Source of the DNA: Okapia johnstoni
Taxonomy: Eukaryota; Chordata; Mammalia; Artiodactyla; Giraffidae
Direction: 5' to 3'
Assembly (NCBI GenBank): GCA_024291935.2
Contig: JAGTYA010000025.1
Location: forward strand, 10,747,501 to 10,811,500
DNA: 64,000 nucleotides
In this document: positions 34,977-47,600 of the stretch, one piece after another
Position numbering within the stretch: position 1 is the stretch's first letter
How the letters are laid out: the number at the start of each line of letters is the position of its first letter
Made by a program: the position numbers and the translations under genes
Notes under the pieces: model-generated
What the model saw: only the letters and a program-made list of their open reading frames with translations
Databases searched by the model: none
Told to the model about the DNA's origin: nothing

Positions 34977-37369
34977 GTCTGCGTGAAATGGAGGAGGGAG
35001 CACGTTTGGTGAGTGGAAGCTCAGTGCCCACGACCACCACGGGATCGTGGTCATCATCCGTCTGATGGCGCCACTTCGGGGGGACCTTCAAAAATCCAAC
35101 TGTTGGAGGGCACTGCAGAGCGGAAGGCAGGGCCTCTCGGAGCTGTGGGAATTCCGGGGCCCTGCCCCGGGGACTTGGTGTTCTAAGTCAGGCTCCCTGA
35201 GGACGGCAGGTCCCAGGGCTGCAGGCCTGACTTCTGCTCTCTGAGTCGGTTGCCGGTGCTGGTCCTTGGCAAGCCTGTCAAGCAGACGCGACAGGCGGGA
35301 GGGTGGTGTAAGGCTCGGAGCCCCTGGGTCTGGACGGGCTGCAGGGAGCAGCAGAGAGTGGAGCCCCTGTGGGCGTGGCCGACTCCACGCGGGAACCTGC
35401 GCCCACGTGGCCTGACCGTTGGGGGCCCGTGTGGAGCTCTGTGCTGAGACCCCGTGAGCCCCCTCGTGGGGACCCCCATCCTCCCGAGAGCTCTGCCTTC
35501 TCATCGGCCCACAAGAGGAGACGCCGGGTGGGCGCCAGGCCTCCGGGGCCGAGGCCAGGGTCCCAGATGGCTGGGCCCCACCCTCGCCTTGGTCCCGGCC
35601 CAGATGGCGCTGGCGAGGATAAAGAAGGGCTTTCTCACAGCCCGTCTCTGCGCTTGGCCACAGGGCTGGCATTAAAGGCCTGGTTCTCCCGTGATGCAGG
35701 CCTGGCCCCAGGCATGCTACTCAGCCCCCCAGCGTGTGGGGTGAGATCCCCAGGCCAAGCGGGAGCCCCCGGGACTGAGGGTGATGCCGTGTGTGCAGCA
35801 CTGCGGCAGCCCCCACCCAGAGCCCTGGGGGTCCCCCGGCAGCTGAAGTTCGGCCCCCTGAACGTGCATGTCTGCTGCCCGTGGAGGGAGTCGGCTCCCA
35901 CCTCCCGTCGGGGGCCCCGTGAGTGCCTGCCCTCAGGCCTCCCAGGGCCTGGCAGAGGGTGTCCCTGAGGCGGCCTGCGCATGGCCCCTGTCGCTTTGTG
36001 ACTCGAGGCCTGGAGGGCAGTGTTCTGGGTGCAGAACACACATCTGTCCCTCCGAGAAACGTGCCAGGCCTGCAGCCGTTTGGGGTGGGGGGTGGGGGGT
36101 GAGCGCAGACGCGGACCAGAGCAGCGGGCCCCGTGGTGGCCGCTGGGACCCGAGGGAGCCAGCCTGCTGGCTGGGCCCTGTGCCCCTGCTCGCTTGTGAA
36201 CAAGGAGGGGTGAGCCTGGCTGCAGGCAAGGACGGTGAAGTGGCCTGGGTGCCGTGCCAGGCAGTGGGGGGGCGCCGCCCAAGGATTCTAGAGTGCAGGC
36301 GTTCGGGGTCCGAGGCCCTGCTCCGGGAGAGAGGTGGGGTGTGTCAGGCCCAACTCCTGACCCCCAGCGTCCTGTGGGCCTCATCCTTCGTGTCTCAGCA
36401 TGTGCTGAGTGGACGGACGGGTTGATTGAGCCCCGCAGTCACAGGCAGCTTCGCTCGTGTAGCATGGCCGGTCACTCGTGCAGGGAGGACTCTCTGAGCT
36501 CTCCGAGCCCTGTCCCCAGCCTCGGGGGACTGAGCCGGGGGTGTGCCCCCTCCCCCGCCACCAGAGCCAGCTTTCCGAGGCAGAGACACGGCAGAACAGG
36601 CCTTCAGACTCCCAGCCTGCAGTGAAGAGCTGGGGGCAGCGGTGGAGGTGCGGGGAGATGGCGCAGTAGCCGCAGGACCCCCTTCCCCGCCCCTCCTGCC
36701 AGGGTGACCCTCATGGCCTATGCTGGCTACACTCCGAACCCCGGGGCCGCACCGGACCCGACTGCAGCCTCTCGGGGCTGACCTCTGACCTCTGACCCTC
36801 TGGCTGTCCGGGCTATTTTGATGGGAGTGACTCAATGCGGAGCCGCAGGGAGGTCCAGCCCGGCTCCAGCAGGCGGGCAGACAGACGTTCTTTATGTTCG
36901 GAGCGAGGCCCTGTGCCAGAGACGCTGGAGACGCCCCCTTCCCGGGGGCCGGAAGGGTGACTTGGAAACAGGCTGGCAGGCCAGGGCGAGGGCCTGGAGG
37001 CCCAGCGGACGCGTGTTCCTTCCCTCTGGCCGTGTGCTGGAGAGAACAGGGCTGTCTGAGGAAGGGCGCGGTCCCGGCCCCCTGGAGGGGTTCCCGGCCA
37101 TGTGCAGGGCTCCTCGCCCTGGCGCCCTGTCCCCTGATCCGCGGTGGCAAAGCTGAGGCTCGAGCGGGGGGCTGGACCCCCCATGCAGACTCTCACGGGC
37201 TCACATTGGGACTCCATGGGGTGGTGAATGCCCTGCAGGTCCCTGGGACCCTGGGCAGCACCCCCACGGCGCGGGCATCCCAACATTGCACTTCTTCCGG
37301 TGGGCTCACAGCCTGTCTTGCCAGCAGCAGCTGACAGACGGGGAGATGCTGGATGCTGGTGTAGGAAGC

Positions 37370-37475
37370 GGCACTCTAAAAATAGCCTCCCGCTCAGAGG
37401 AGTCCATTGTTCCGAGCCCTGTATTTTTATACGTGTACGAAAGCCGCTCCTGGAGGCCTCTGTGCCCGTAATTAG
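37370..37475. promoter_or_regulatory. Candidate intronic enhancer with MEF2 and SOX sites
   Basis: CTAAAAATAG (37376-37385) is an exact MEF2 consensus and CCATTGTT (37404-37411) a SOX-type site, within a 100-bp AT-rich patch in GC-rich intron. The role is inferred from motifs only. Confidence 0.3.
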
Positions 37476-39853
37476 AGCCGGTGCTGCGGCCCAGGAGGCA
37501 GAGCGGGGCTGGACCTCATCTCCAGCAGGACAGGCCTCAGGGCAATGGGGGTCATGGCCGCAGTCCTTGCCCCGGAGGGGATGGGGCAGTCAGGCCAGTG
37601 AGCTGTGCCCATGTGGCACGGAAGGCAGTGGCTGGATGGCTGGGTGGGGACCCTTCCCCGGCCCTCAGCCCCACCTTCCTCACAGCCCTGTGCCCCCTCC
37701 TCCCCCCCCACCACCACCACCCCAGCTGAAACCGGGACCCTTCCCCAGCCTTGCCCTGGCGCTGGGGTCCAGCGCCCCCTCCCCATCGAGCCTTGCGGGG
37801 TCTCGAACCCTCGGGTTCCTGCAGCCCCAGGTGTGGCCCACCAGCCTTGTGCCCATGGTGGACCCCGCCTCCGCTGCTCAGCCTTGAGAAACAGGGGTCC
37901 TGAGCGGAGAAGAGCCCTCCGTCACTGCCCAGGGTCCCTCCTGGTGTCCAGACAGAGGGTGTCTGCCTTCCAGGGAGCTTCCCGCCTCTGGCACTGGGGC
38001 CTGGGCTCTGCTCCCCAAGCCTGCAGTGCCCGGCATGTCTCCATTACTGTTCCTGATGCCAGCCGTCGACATAGTGTCCCCTGTGTCTCCGGCCCTGACC
38101 TGGCTGTGTCACAGAGCTGGCTTCAGTGAACATTCACGGACCGGAGTGGCCAGCCTGGGGCAGAGAGGTGGTCGGGGGGCTCCTGGGGAGGTCAGATCTT
38201 CCAGCGGGCTCCTGGGTTTCATGTCTACATCGTGGTCCCTGTGCAGCCCACCGCCCGCATCTGTGGTTTGGTAAATAAGACTTTCCGGGTCCTGAGAAAA
38301 TCTCGAGAGAGGATAGAACTGGTGAGCTTCTTAAATCACTCTTCTCTTTAAACACTTCGTCTGTTTATTACTTTCTGCCATCCTGGGTCTCAATTGCAAT
38401 GCCCCGCTTCGCGTAGCAGTGGCTGTTCTTGCGGATCATGGGCTGTTGCAGCAGGACCCTGTCCGAGCCTGGGTTTGGAGGCCAAGCACTCGCTGTGCGC
38501 ACAGCCCTGGGGCAGTGAGGACCATTTGCTGGTGTGAAACCGGGCTCAGGCCAGGGGGCGACACACCTCCAAGGCACTTGGACTGTGCCTGGGGCTCTGC
38601 GCCCTCGGCATCTGTGAAGCAGGCCTGGCCCTGGTGGCCGCAGGACAGGCAGGCAGCTGTCCACCCAGGGCTGGCAGCCACCACTCAGCTTAGCGATGGA
38701 TGCCACCTGGGAATATGTTCTCTGCTCATTTAATCAAAGAGAAGCCAGAAATCGGGATGAACGAATGTTCCTGGTACCTAGTTCTAACGTAAGAAGGAAG
38801 AGGAAGACGGTGAGCACCGCTCTGTGTAGACCAAACAGAGCCACGTGGGCTGGACTCAGCGGGGTGGGTGTCCAGAGGTGGGACTGGGGGGTGGCAGGCA
38901 GGGAGGGGGCTGGCCGGGCCTGTTTCCTCTGCGTCCGACGGGAGGTGCCAGGCTGGGTCATTGGGATTCCAGACGGCCCCCAGGTCACGACTGGCCAAGA
39001 CTCCTTTAGAAGTCCAGTCTCTGGGGCCACGGTGCTGGCTGACCCTTTGAATTCCGGGGATCTCCTGACAGGCAGGAATTGGCTGCCGAATCTCCCGGGA
39101 GAGTCTGGGGACCAGCCCGGGTTGGGGGCCACATGTCCGAGACCCTCTGCAGGTACCTCAAGTCTGCCCACTGGGCACCCTGGGAGAGGGGTGGCTGTGC
39201 CCGGCCAGAGGGTCCTTGTCCTTCTTGAGCCTGAAAGTTATGGTGGGAAGGTAGAAAAGCTTCCGGCTTGCCTTTAAAAGCCCTGTTTCTAAACAGTTCT
39301 GAGTCGTGTTTGCGTGGGTTTTCTGCATAGAGGTTGTAAGTTCAGGCGGGTTCCAGTCTCTGTGGCTCCGAAACCCCACCGTCCCCAGGCCCAGGGCCAA
39401 GACCGTCTCCCATAAGTCAGTGCCCGCCCGGCCTGGGTCCCGCTGCACAGACCTGGGGCCCGTGTGGCAGACAGCACAGCCCTCGGGAGTCTGGGCCCTT
39501 CTAACCTCAGCTCGGAGCTGCTGGGAGTGTATGTGCCTCTGGGTGCCAGATGCTGTTGCAGGGCCCAGACCTCGCGGCACAGACATTCCCGCAGACGGCG
39601 GCGTGGCGCTGCAAAGCTGCACCCAGGAGGGTGGGGGAGGGCTGGGGCTCCCTGAGACTTGGGTGGCCTTGGAGCAGAGACCTGGAGGAGGCAAGGGGGA
39701 GATCCAGGTGGCCTTGTGGGAAGACCCCAGCAGAGCAGAAACACATGCAAAGGCCCTGTGGTGAGAGAGCCTTCCGGGCCACTGAGCCCTGGGAGGGGCA
39801 GCAGACAAGGGGCCCAGTCCAAGTTGTGCCTCGACGGGTCCCAGCTGCTGAAT

Positions 39854-39882
39854 GGGGGGGGGGGGGGTGAGCTGGGGGGGGG
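39854..39882. repeat. Poly-G tracts (G14 and G9)
   Basis: Fourteen Gs (39854-39867) and nine Gs (39874-39882) are separated by TGAGCT. They are prone to slippage and quadruplex formation, and base counts here are likely unreliable. Confidence 0.9.
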
Positions 39883-41776
39883 TGAGGTGGGAGGGGTCAG
39901 AGGAGCCGACTGGGAGGCTGTGGCCAGAACCCAGCGACTAGGCAGGGGCTGCACAGGCCGGGCCGGCCCCAGCGCGGAGGGGTGGGGTGGGCAGGCTGAG
40001 CGGTCCGATGCTGGCTCTCTCGAGGGTGGCAGAGCCTGCTCTGCTGATGGATGACGTGTGGAGTGTGAGCAAGCTGGTTGCCAAGAGCGGCCATCAGGTT
40101 ATTGACTTGAGCGGCTGGAAGGACAGAGTCCCTGTCGGCCGAGACGGGGTGGCTGGCGGGGGTGAGGGGCCTGCGTTCCAGGAGTCCACCAGCCAGCACA
40201 GAGGGCATGCCCAGGGCCGGACACAGGTTCATTCAGCTCCTCTGTAATCACGGTGTATCCCCACTAAAGCAGACTGGGGACCTGGGTAAAAGCCAGACCC
40301 TCCCACCCTCCACCAAGCCCTTAGGGCAGCCTCGACTGTCCAGAAAGCTCATCCCCTCCCTCAGCTTTGAGACAGTGCTCCTCGCTGACCGAGCAGAAAT
40401 CACGTTGGGTGTTCAGGTGGCTGTTTGGACGGCTGTGGCTCCAGCCTCCCCCAGTCTCTCAGCAGTGCCTGGAGGCCCCTGAGTGCTCACCGGAGGCCCT
40501 CGCTGCCTCTGTGTCCACATATCCTGAGGTCCTTCTACCCGACCTGCCCACTAGGGAAGGTACCCAGCGTCTCCCTGAGAACAGGAGGTCCACAGCTCCC
40601 CCTCCCCGGGGCCCATCAGTTCCTTCGGTGGCCATCCAGCCATCCATCCTAAGGACCACTTACCAGCTGCAGTCCCGGGTGTGATGCTTTAGGCCTCCCT
40701 GGAGGTGGGTGTGGATGACCGGTGCAGGAGCAGCCTCCCGGTTCCCCAGGGAAGCCCGCTCCACCCCCTCCTTGCTGGCACACCAGCTCTGTGTCCCTTT
40801 ACACACTCACCTCTCCCTTCAGATCCAGCCCTCTGTGTCCTTGTCCGCTGGTGCTCGGGGCCAGGCCAGCCCTTGGGGAGGGCGGCTGCCTCCAGGCCTG
40901 GGCACGTCTCACAGAGTCGAAAGCCTGGGAGGGTGACCTGCGCTTGAATCCTGGCTGTGGTCTGAGCTCTGCAACCTTGGGCCCACTCCGAACCCTGAGT
41001 CTCCCTTCTCCCATCAGCAGAGGGCGGGGGAGCCAGGCCTTCTCATTGGGGTCACGGCAGGGATTATATACGCGGACTTAGCCTGTGTTGTGGCATGCTG
41101 GGTGACTGTATATGGGGCATGACCCACCACAAGCCAGCTCTGTCCCTGAAGACTGGTTTTCCAGACCCTGCGGGAATGCCTGCACTCCCCAAGGCAGGCC
41201 CCCATCCCGCCAGGCGCTGAGCTGCTGACACTTTGCCTCCTGAAGCCACGCTACCTTCACCCCATCTCTGCTCCTGTGGTCCCTCGATGGGGGACACGGC
41301 CACCAGTCCCTTCCCACCCTCCCCTCTCCTTCAGACCCTGCCCTGGTCTGTCTGCGTCTGTCGCCCAGAACCTAGCGCAGAGCAGGACCCGTCCCCTCCC
41401 CGTCCCGAGCGATAGACCTCTCCTAATGTGACCACAGAGCCGCAGGAGCCCCGGCCGGGGTGGGGAGGGAGGGCTTATGAAGGCTGCTGTTGACTCTGGC
41501 TTGAACCTCCCTTTCTGGGAATCAGAAACCCTGAACAGAGCATGGCAGAGGCGTGAGGGAGCGCGTGTGTCTGGGAGGCTGTGTTGCTCCAACCTGGGCA
41601 CTCTGCCGGGAGTCTGGAGGTGGCTCTGGCGTGGACGTCTGACCACAAGCAGGCCTGCAGATGGCTCTTCCTCTGCATGGGGCTGGCCCACTCAGAAGAC
41701 AGTGGCTTTTCCGGATGATGTGACCACCGCTGGTGCCACACACCCCAGGCTGGCTTATGTCATGACTACACACAAC

Positions 41777-42058
41777 CTCCTGGAGAAGGCAATGGTACCC
41801 CACTCCAGTACTCTTGCCTGGAAAATCCCATGGACGGACGAGCCTGGTAGGCTACAGTCCATGGGGTTGCTAAGAGTCGGACACGACTGAGCGACTTCAC
41901 TTTCACTTTTCCCTTTCATGGACTGGAGAAAGAAATGGCAACCCACTCCGGTATTCTTGCCTGGAGAATCCCAGGGATGGCGGAGTCTGGTGGGCTGCCA
42001 TCTATGGGGTCGCACAGAGTCGGACACGACTGAAGCGACTTAGCAGCAGCAATAGCAC
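41777..42058 (+). repeat. BOV-A2 SINE, sense
   Basis: GAGAAGGCAATGGTACCCCA starts the first monomer, CACTTTCACTTTTCCCTTTC is the linker, and the second monomer ends in GAAGCGACTTAGCAGCAGCA. Near-consensus and full length. Confidence 0.95.
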
Positions 42059-44479
42059 ACATGACCCCAGGATGCCAGGCCCTGGACCCCCGCCCTGCCC
42101 CCAGGGGCACACAGTTCCTCTCTGCTGCCAGCTGGCAGGTGCACCCAACAGGGGTCTAGTCCCCGGCACCCACGACCCAGTGACTCAGCTTCAGCACCCC
42201 ACGCTCCTCGTCTGTGGAACGGACACTGGCCCAGCGTGCCCTGGTCCCAGGGGTGGCGGGTGGGTTACAGGCCATGTAGGTTAATCACCCAACACGGCAC
42301 CCATATACTCCAAGGGTTGACAGGGAGAGTTGCTGTGTGTGTGTGTGAGCAAGCTGTTCAAGCACAGGGGGTGTGAGTGTGGGCTCTGATCTCACTTATG
42401 AGCTGTGTATCCTCGGGGCAGGCCAGCCTCTCTGTGCCCATGAGGTGTGTCGGTGGTCGCGGGGACTAAACAGCCCTGACTCTGTAGACGCTGTTATTTC
42501 TGTCGTCAGCATCATCGGTGCTGGGGGTGAGCAGAGGGTCCCTGCTTCTGCCCACAGCCTCCTAGGACTGGCGTTTTTCTTAAGAAAAGTCATTCATGAC
42601 CTCAGAGGCCATAATTAGAGATGTCCACGTGGCCGAGGGCCCCCTGCCTGACTCACTCACCAGCTGGAGTGGGGATGTGGCATCTTGGCCTTGGAGCCCG
42701 CGTCCTTTCTGGGGACCCCTCCACCCCCCACCCCCCACCAGCAGCCCCTTCAGCAGCATTTACAGCTCTGGCCATGGGTGGTGCCCACAGAAGGAGGCCC
42801 GTCTAGCAGGCAGGGCAGGTGATCCTGGCCTGGGGACTGGCCCACCTGCCCCTCCCGCCTCTCACTGCTGGGATCTGCAGGTGGAGCCTTCTTGGTCAGA
42901 GAATAACTGCAGACTGCACTTACAAAGTGCTTTTCACGAGCCAAGGGCTTTGAAGGCTGTCTCCGTGTTCTGACTGTACAGACGTCAGTCTGTCAGTGGC
43001 GGGAGTCCTTCTGCCCTACCTCTGACAGGTGTCTGCCCTGCTGCGGCTTACACACCTCCAGTGACAGGGAGCTCATCACCCCCAGAGCAGCCCCAACCGC
43101 GTGAGAGCGTTCTTCCTCGAGCCGGGCTACGCGGGTCGCAGTTCCGACCACCAGAGGGGTGAGCGCCCTAATTGCCCCATTTCTCAGGAAACGGAGCCAA
43201 GGCACAGGGTTCCTTCCCGTGGTCACACAGCCGGCGAGCGGTGAATCCCAACCCAGACGTCTGGCTCGGAGGCCACGGCCGGGAGCCCGGCCAGCTCCCT
43301 CGCCTGGCAGAACCGAGGCGGGGAGACTTCAGAACGTGCTCCCTGTTCTTACGTGGTTTCCGTCATCCTGGGGCTGTCGGAAACTCTGGGCCCTGTGACC
43401 CAGCCTTCTCCCCACGTAAAAATAACACACAGGCCCTTGTGCAAGAAGTCATGTTTGGAAAACTGGAGAAGGGGAGGAGGAGCCTGGGCTAGCTCAGCGA
43501 TGTGGAGCTTGGAGTCCCCGGGCCGGCTCACTGGGGTTCCTGGACGCCTCCGTGGGCAACTCCAGCACCCTCTCTGCTCTGCAGGCCCCAGGTCCACCTT
43601 GTGCACATGTGGAGCTTGGCCCCTTGGGAAGGACCAGTCTCAGGGGTCCTGTCTTCGCTGGAGGCCGAGGCTCTTGGGGACCCAGGCCTCACAGGGGGAG
43701 CAGGACCCCAGCGGGGGAGCGGGGTGGGCCACACACACACAAGTGGTCTCCATGGTCACCACAGGTATGCGAGTGGGGCTGCAGCAGACGGGGGTGGCCT
43801 TGGAGTGGAATGTGAGCTGAGCCCTGACTGTGGCCTCGGAAGCCAAGAAGCGCAAGTGAAGGGCAGTGGAGTGCAGACCGGCAGCCAGTGCGGGGGTCCT
43901 TCTGCCCCGCCTCCGACAGGTCTACCCTGCTGCAGCTTGCACACCTCCAGGGACAGGCAGTTCAGCCACGCAAGAGCATCCTTTCTTGAGCCGGGCAACG
44001 CGGGTCTCAGTTCCATCCCCCGGAGCCATCCGCTCTGTCCTCTGCCCGTGAGCCCGACAGAGGCTTGATCACCAGCCTCAGGTTGTCCCTGGCCGAGCGC
44101 TCCAGCCCTCGGTGGGAGGCGGCCCCGAGCTGTCGTCGGTGTTGGCACGCGCCCCCAGTCTGTCGTGGTCCTGCAGGAGGCGGTGCTCACAGGCCTGCAG
44201 GAGCGAGTCAGGGACAGATCAGTGCTGTCTGCCCAGGCTCACAGGAGAAGGTGGGGGCGAGCGCCCCAGCCTTCAGAACCACCTGGAGCTCCGGACAGTC
44301 TTCCCCTGTAAGCCGATAGCTGCGATGGACGGCAGGGCTGGGGCTGTTCCAGCTTCTCAGTCCGCATCACTGACTGGCTTTGCAGCCTGTATTAAACTCG
44401 TGTCAGCCAGAAAGGTCCCCCCACTGTTTTTCATAAGAACTTCCATCAGGCCAGACCGTCCCCCTCTTAACGTTGTTCC
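42059..44479. other. Intron sequence with a diverged direct duplication
   Basis: A MIR relic in sense lies near 42370-42530. Two related segments of about 150 bp occur at about 42980-43155 and 43873-44020 in the same direction. An antisense MIR-like trace lies near 43165-43260. Confidence 0.5.
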
Positions 44480-44620
44480 CATTATATTGATGTGTGATTT
44501 ATGTAAATCAGTCCCTTGTTGACAGGCATTTAGATTATTTCCAAGTTTTTACGATCAGATACAACACGGCAGTGGAATTCCTTGCACGCACCTCTGCGTA
44601 TTGGTCTTGCTTCTTTCGTG
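44480..44620 (-). repeat. Old L1-like relic, antisense
   Basis: CAGGCATTTAGATTATTTCC followed by AAGTTTTTACGATCAGATAC recalls the inverted ancient L1M/HAL1 segment. It is short and diverged. Confidence 0.55.
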
Positions 44621-47600
44621 AGAATCTCTGGGAAGGGGAGGCCGAATCAGGAGCATCTGCCCAGAGCGCTGGCCACACCCCCGACTCTCACGGAACGTCC
44701 TGGGAACTGACCGGTCGGGAAATGGCAGTGGTGTGCACGGGGCCCGCCCGACCCTCGATCTGCACGCAGCCCGGGGTCTGCACATGGTCTCGAATCCCCA
44801 TGTGCAGCTGAGGGCCGACTCTGGAGTGTCCGATCCTGGCTGACGGACAGAGGTTTCCCCGAGAGAGGCGGGGTTCCTGGATGGCGGGAGGTGGAGACCT
44901 GGCTGGGAGAGCGCCCTGGTGAGGAAGAGGCATTCGGTGCTGCAGGGGGGCTGGGCCAGCGGCCTGTGTCCCTGGGGCAGGCCGCCCTGGGCATCCAGAG
45001 CTGAGGGCTGGCCAGGACAGAGGGGCCTGAGTCATCGCCTCTGTGGATTCAGCTCCAGCATCTGCAGGGTTGCAGTTCAATGACCAGGTCTAGCTGGTGC
45101 CCTGAAAAATTGAGGCCAGCGTGCTTGTCAGCACCCGGGGTTCCCCCCGTAAATGTGTATTGTGCTCACCAGGGCTCTGGCTCGGATTAGGGAGACCCCG
45201 TTGGGGTCTAGCGTGTGTCACTTCTCTTCAGGACCAGGGAGGAGTGATGTTCTCAGGCTCAAGATGGTGTGTGGTCTGCTTGCTTCTGCCCAGTCGTTCA
45301 CTGGAGGACAGTGTGTCACGCTGGTCGCAGTAGTGTGGCCTGGCCACTTCTCATCAGGACGGTTTGAGGATTTGATTTTTGGTGTATGCAGCAGCTGCCA
45401 TGTCACACAGCTCAAGTGGACACGTTCATGTTGAGTCGGCAGGACTTGGGGGCGAATAGAGGGCATGAGTGCCACGGAGTGGACGTAGGGGAGGGACTGG
45501 CTGGTGACTCAGCTCAGGACTCTGGCTTGGTCTCCAAGAGATGATGGGGACCATCGCAGGTTAGGTTTGGGGCAGGAGGGGTGTGCCTTTGGGGTGGCGC
45601 ACATCAGAACCTCCACTCTGAGGCCGGCAGGCCTCACCGACCCTGTTGGTCTGGTGCGCTTGTCGGCACTCGGGGAGCATAGCCAGCAAAGCAGCCAAGT
45701 GCCCTGTGCACTCACAGTTTGGGCACCAATGTGGGAGGCAGGCAGCACAGGAAAACATGGGGAACATGTAAATTACACGGCGTGTCGACACTGCAAAAGC
45801 ACTGAGTAAGGGGTTAGGAACACTGTGGGGAGGGAGGCGCGGTTTTAATTCGGTCGAGCAGTGGGGGCCTCCTTGGAAGGTGGCATTGAGCAAAGACCCC
45901 AGGGAGGTGAAGGCATGCAGCGGGCTGAGATGTAAGACACAGGAACAGTGTTCCAGGCAGGGGAACAGCCAGTTCAAAGGCCCTGAGGCAGGGGGGTGCC
46001 TGATGCCTTTGAGAAGAGCAGACCATCCCTGCGGGCCAGACCCCAGGGAGGCTGGAACAGCCTAAGCGAGGGGAGGGGGGCCATGGTGAGGTCAGGCCTG
46101 GAGGGCGGAATCTCCACACTCAGTGTGACGGGCAGGGGGCACTTGGTGTGCCCCCTCCTTTGCTGGAATTGGTCTGGCTGCCACGGGAGGAAGAGAGGCA
46201 GGGGGCTGGGTGAGAGTCCAGGGACCCACCCTGGCGGCCCGGACATGTTGAGAGGCGGGCGGGTGGGTGTGTCTGGGAGGTCAGGCTCACCAGTGGCTGC
46301 CATGCGTCCATTTGGCCATGACGGAAGCCTGGCCCTCTCCCCCGAGCACCTTCTGGAACCTGCTGGCCTGAGATGGTCAGGAGCTAGGTTGTGGACGGAT
46401 CAGGAACCCTGGGCTGGCCCAGCTCCACAAAGACCCCCTGCATCTGTAGCAGATCGGAGCTCCCCTCCCGCAGGGGCTCTAGCCTCGTCCAGCAGGGACT
46501 CCATGCCCAGACAGACAGGAGGCCCGTCCCCTCCGCAGGGTCCAGGGGCAGCTGCCTGCCCCTCCCTCCTCAGCGCCCTCTGTCCTAAACGGGCCACAGG
46601 GGACGGGAGGAACGCCCACCCGTGCAGACTTCTCCAAGACCAAGTGAGCACAGGTTGGGGAAGAGGCTGAGTCCCTTGCCCCGTGAGGGTGGACACCCTT
46701 CTTTGCCTGGGGGGTATCGGTGCTGGGGGAGGGTCCCAGCCCCCGCCCCCGCCCCCGCCCCTGGCAGGAGCAGGCCATGAGGCAGCGGACTTCCCACCCC
46801 GCCCTGCGCAGCACCTGCCCGTCGTCGCTGCCTCGGGGCTCAGGGACTATTTAAAATCCTGGCGAGCTGAGCCCTGGCTGCTTTGCTGGGAGGACACGAT
46901 TGTGTTTGCCATCTCCCTCTTCTCGGGTGACAGAGCAGCCCTGATGGAAGGGTGTTCAGTGGGGGCCCATGGGGAGCGGTCCTGGGTTCTCGGGGAGGGG
47001 GCAGGCAAAGTCTCCCGTCAGCCACGTGCTCTCAGGGGACCCGTTGCCTGGGGCCCCCCGGGGCTTCTGCCCCCGCCCCTCCCGCTGTGTATCCGGGGCT
47101 GTCTCTGGGTGCACCCGGCCCCCACCCCACATGGGCCCACGAGGCCCCAAGGAAGCTGCTGCCGGTGACTGATGGATGGCAGGGGTGCTGGGCCTGGGGT
47201 CAGGCCTTGGGCAAGCATGAGCCCCTGACTCACGGCCACATCGGGCCTGGCACCCGAGGCTCTTCCCCTGGAGGACCCTCATCACCCTCCACTGCTGGGC
47301 TGCAGGATTTGCCGTAGGAAATCCACTGAAGGTCCCTGCGGGCCAGAGTGGAAGGCCGGCGCTATTCTTGGATGGACGGACGGACGGCATGTGTGGGCTT
47401 GGCAGTGGGCAGGAGTGGCGCCCCGGGCACGGGTGCCTGCAGCCCGGCCGCCCTGGCCCTTCCCCTGGGAGGCAGCCTATGGCCTTATGTTCCAGGCCAG
47501 GCAACGGGGCCCCTCCCAGGGCCTGGGGCCACGGGGACCACAGGGGGCAGAGCTGGGCCGGTGGGCCGGGCACAGGCTGCTGACGACATTGCTCTGAAGA

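Larger units (their letters stand above)
34977..41776. other. Intron sequence, GC-rich, largely unique
   Basis: A MIR relic in sense lies near 40940-41030. Poly-G runs occur at 39854-39867 and 39874-39882. AT-rich islands with factor-like sites occur at about 37370-37475, 38270-38400 and 38695-38815. No exon with a suitable phase was found. Confidence 0.5.

Noticed and set aside
38696..38809. Possible first exon starting MDATWEYVLCSF with a GTGAGC donor
   Set aside because: It would end in phase 0 whereas exon A needs two bases from the previous exon, and I know no IQSEC1 form with this start. It could still be a conserved non-coding segment.
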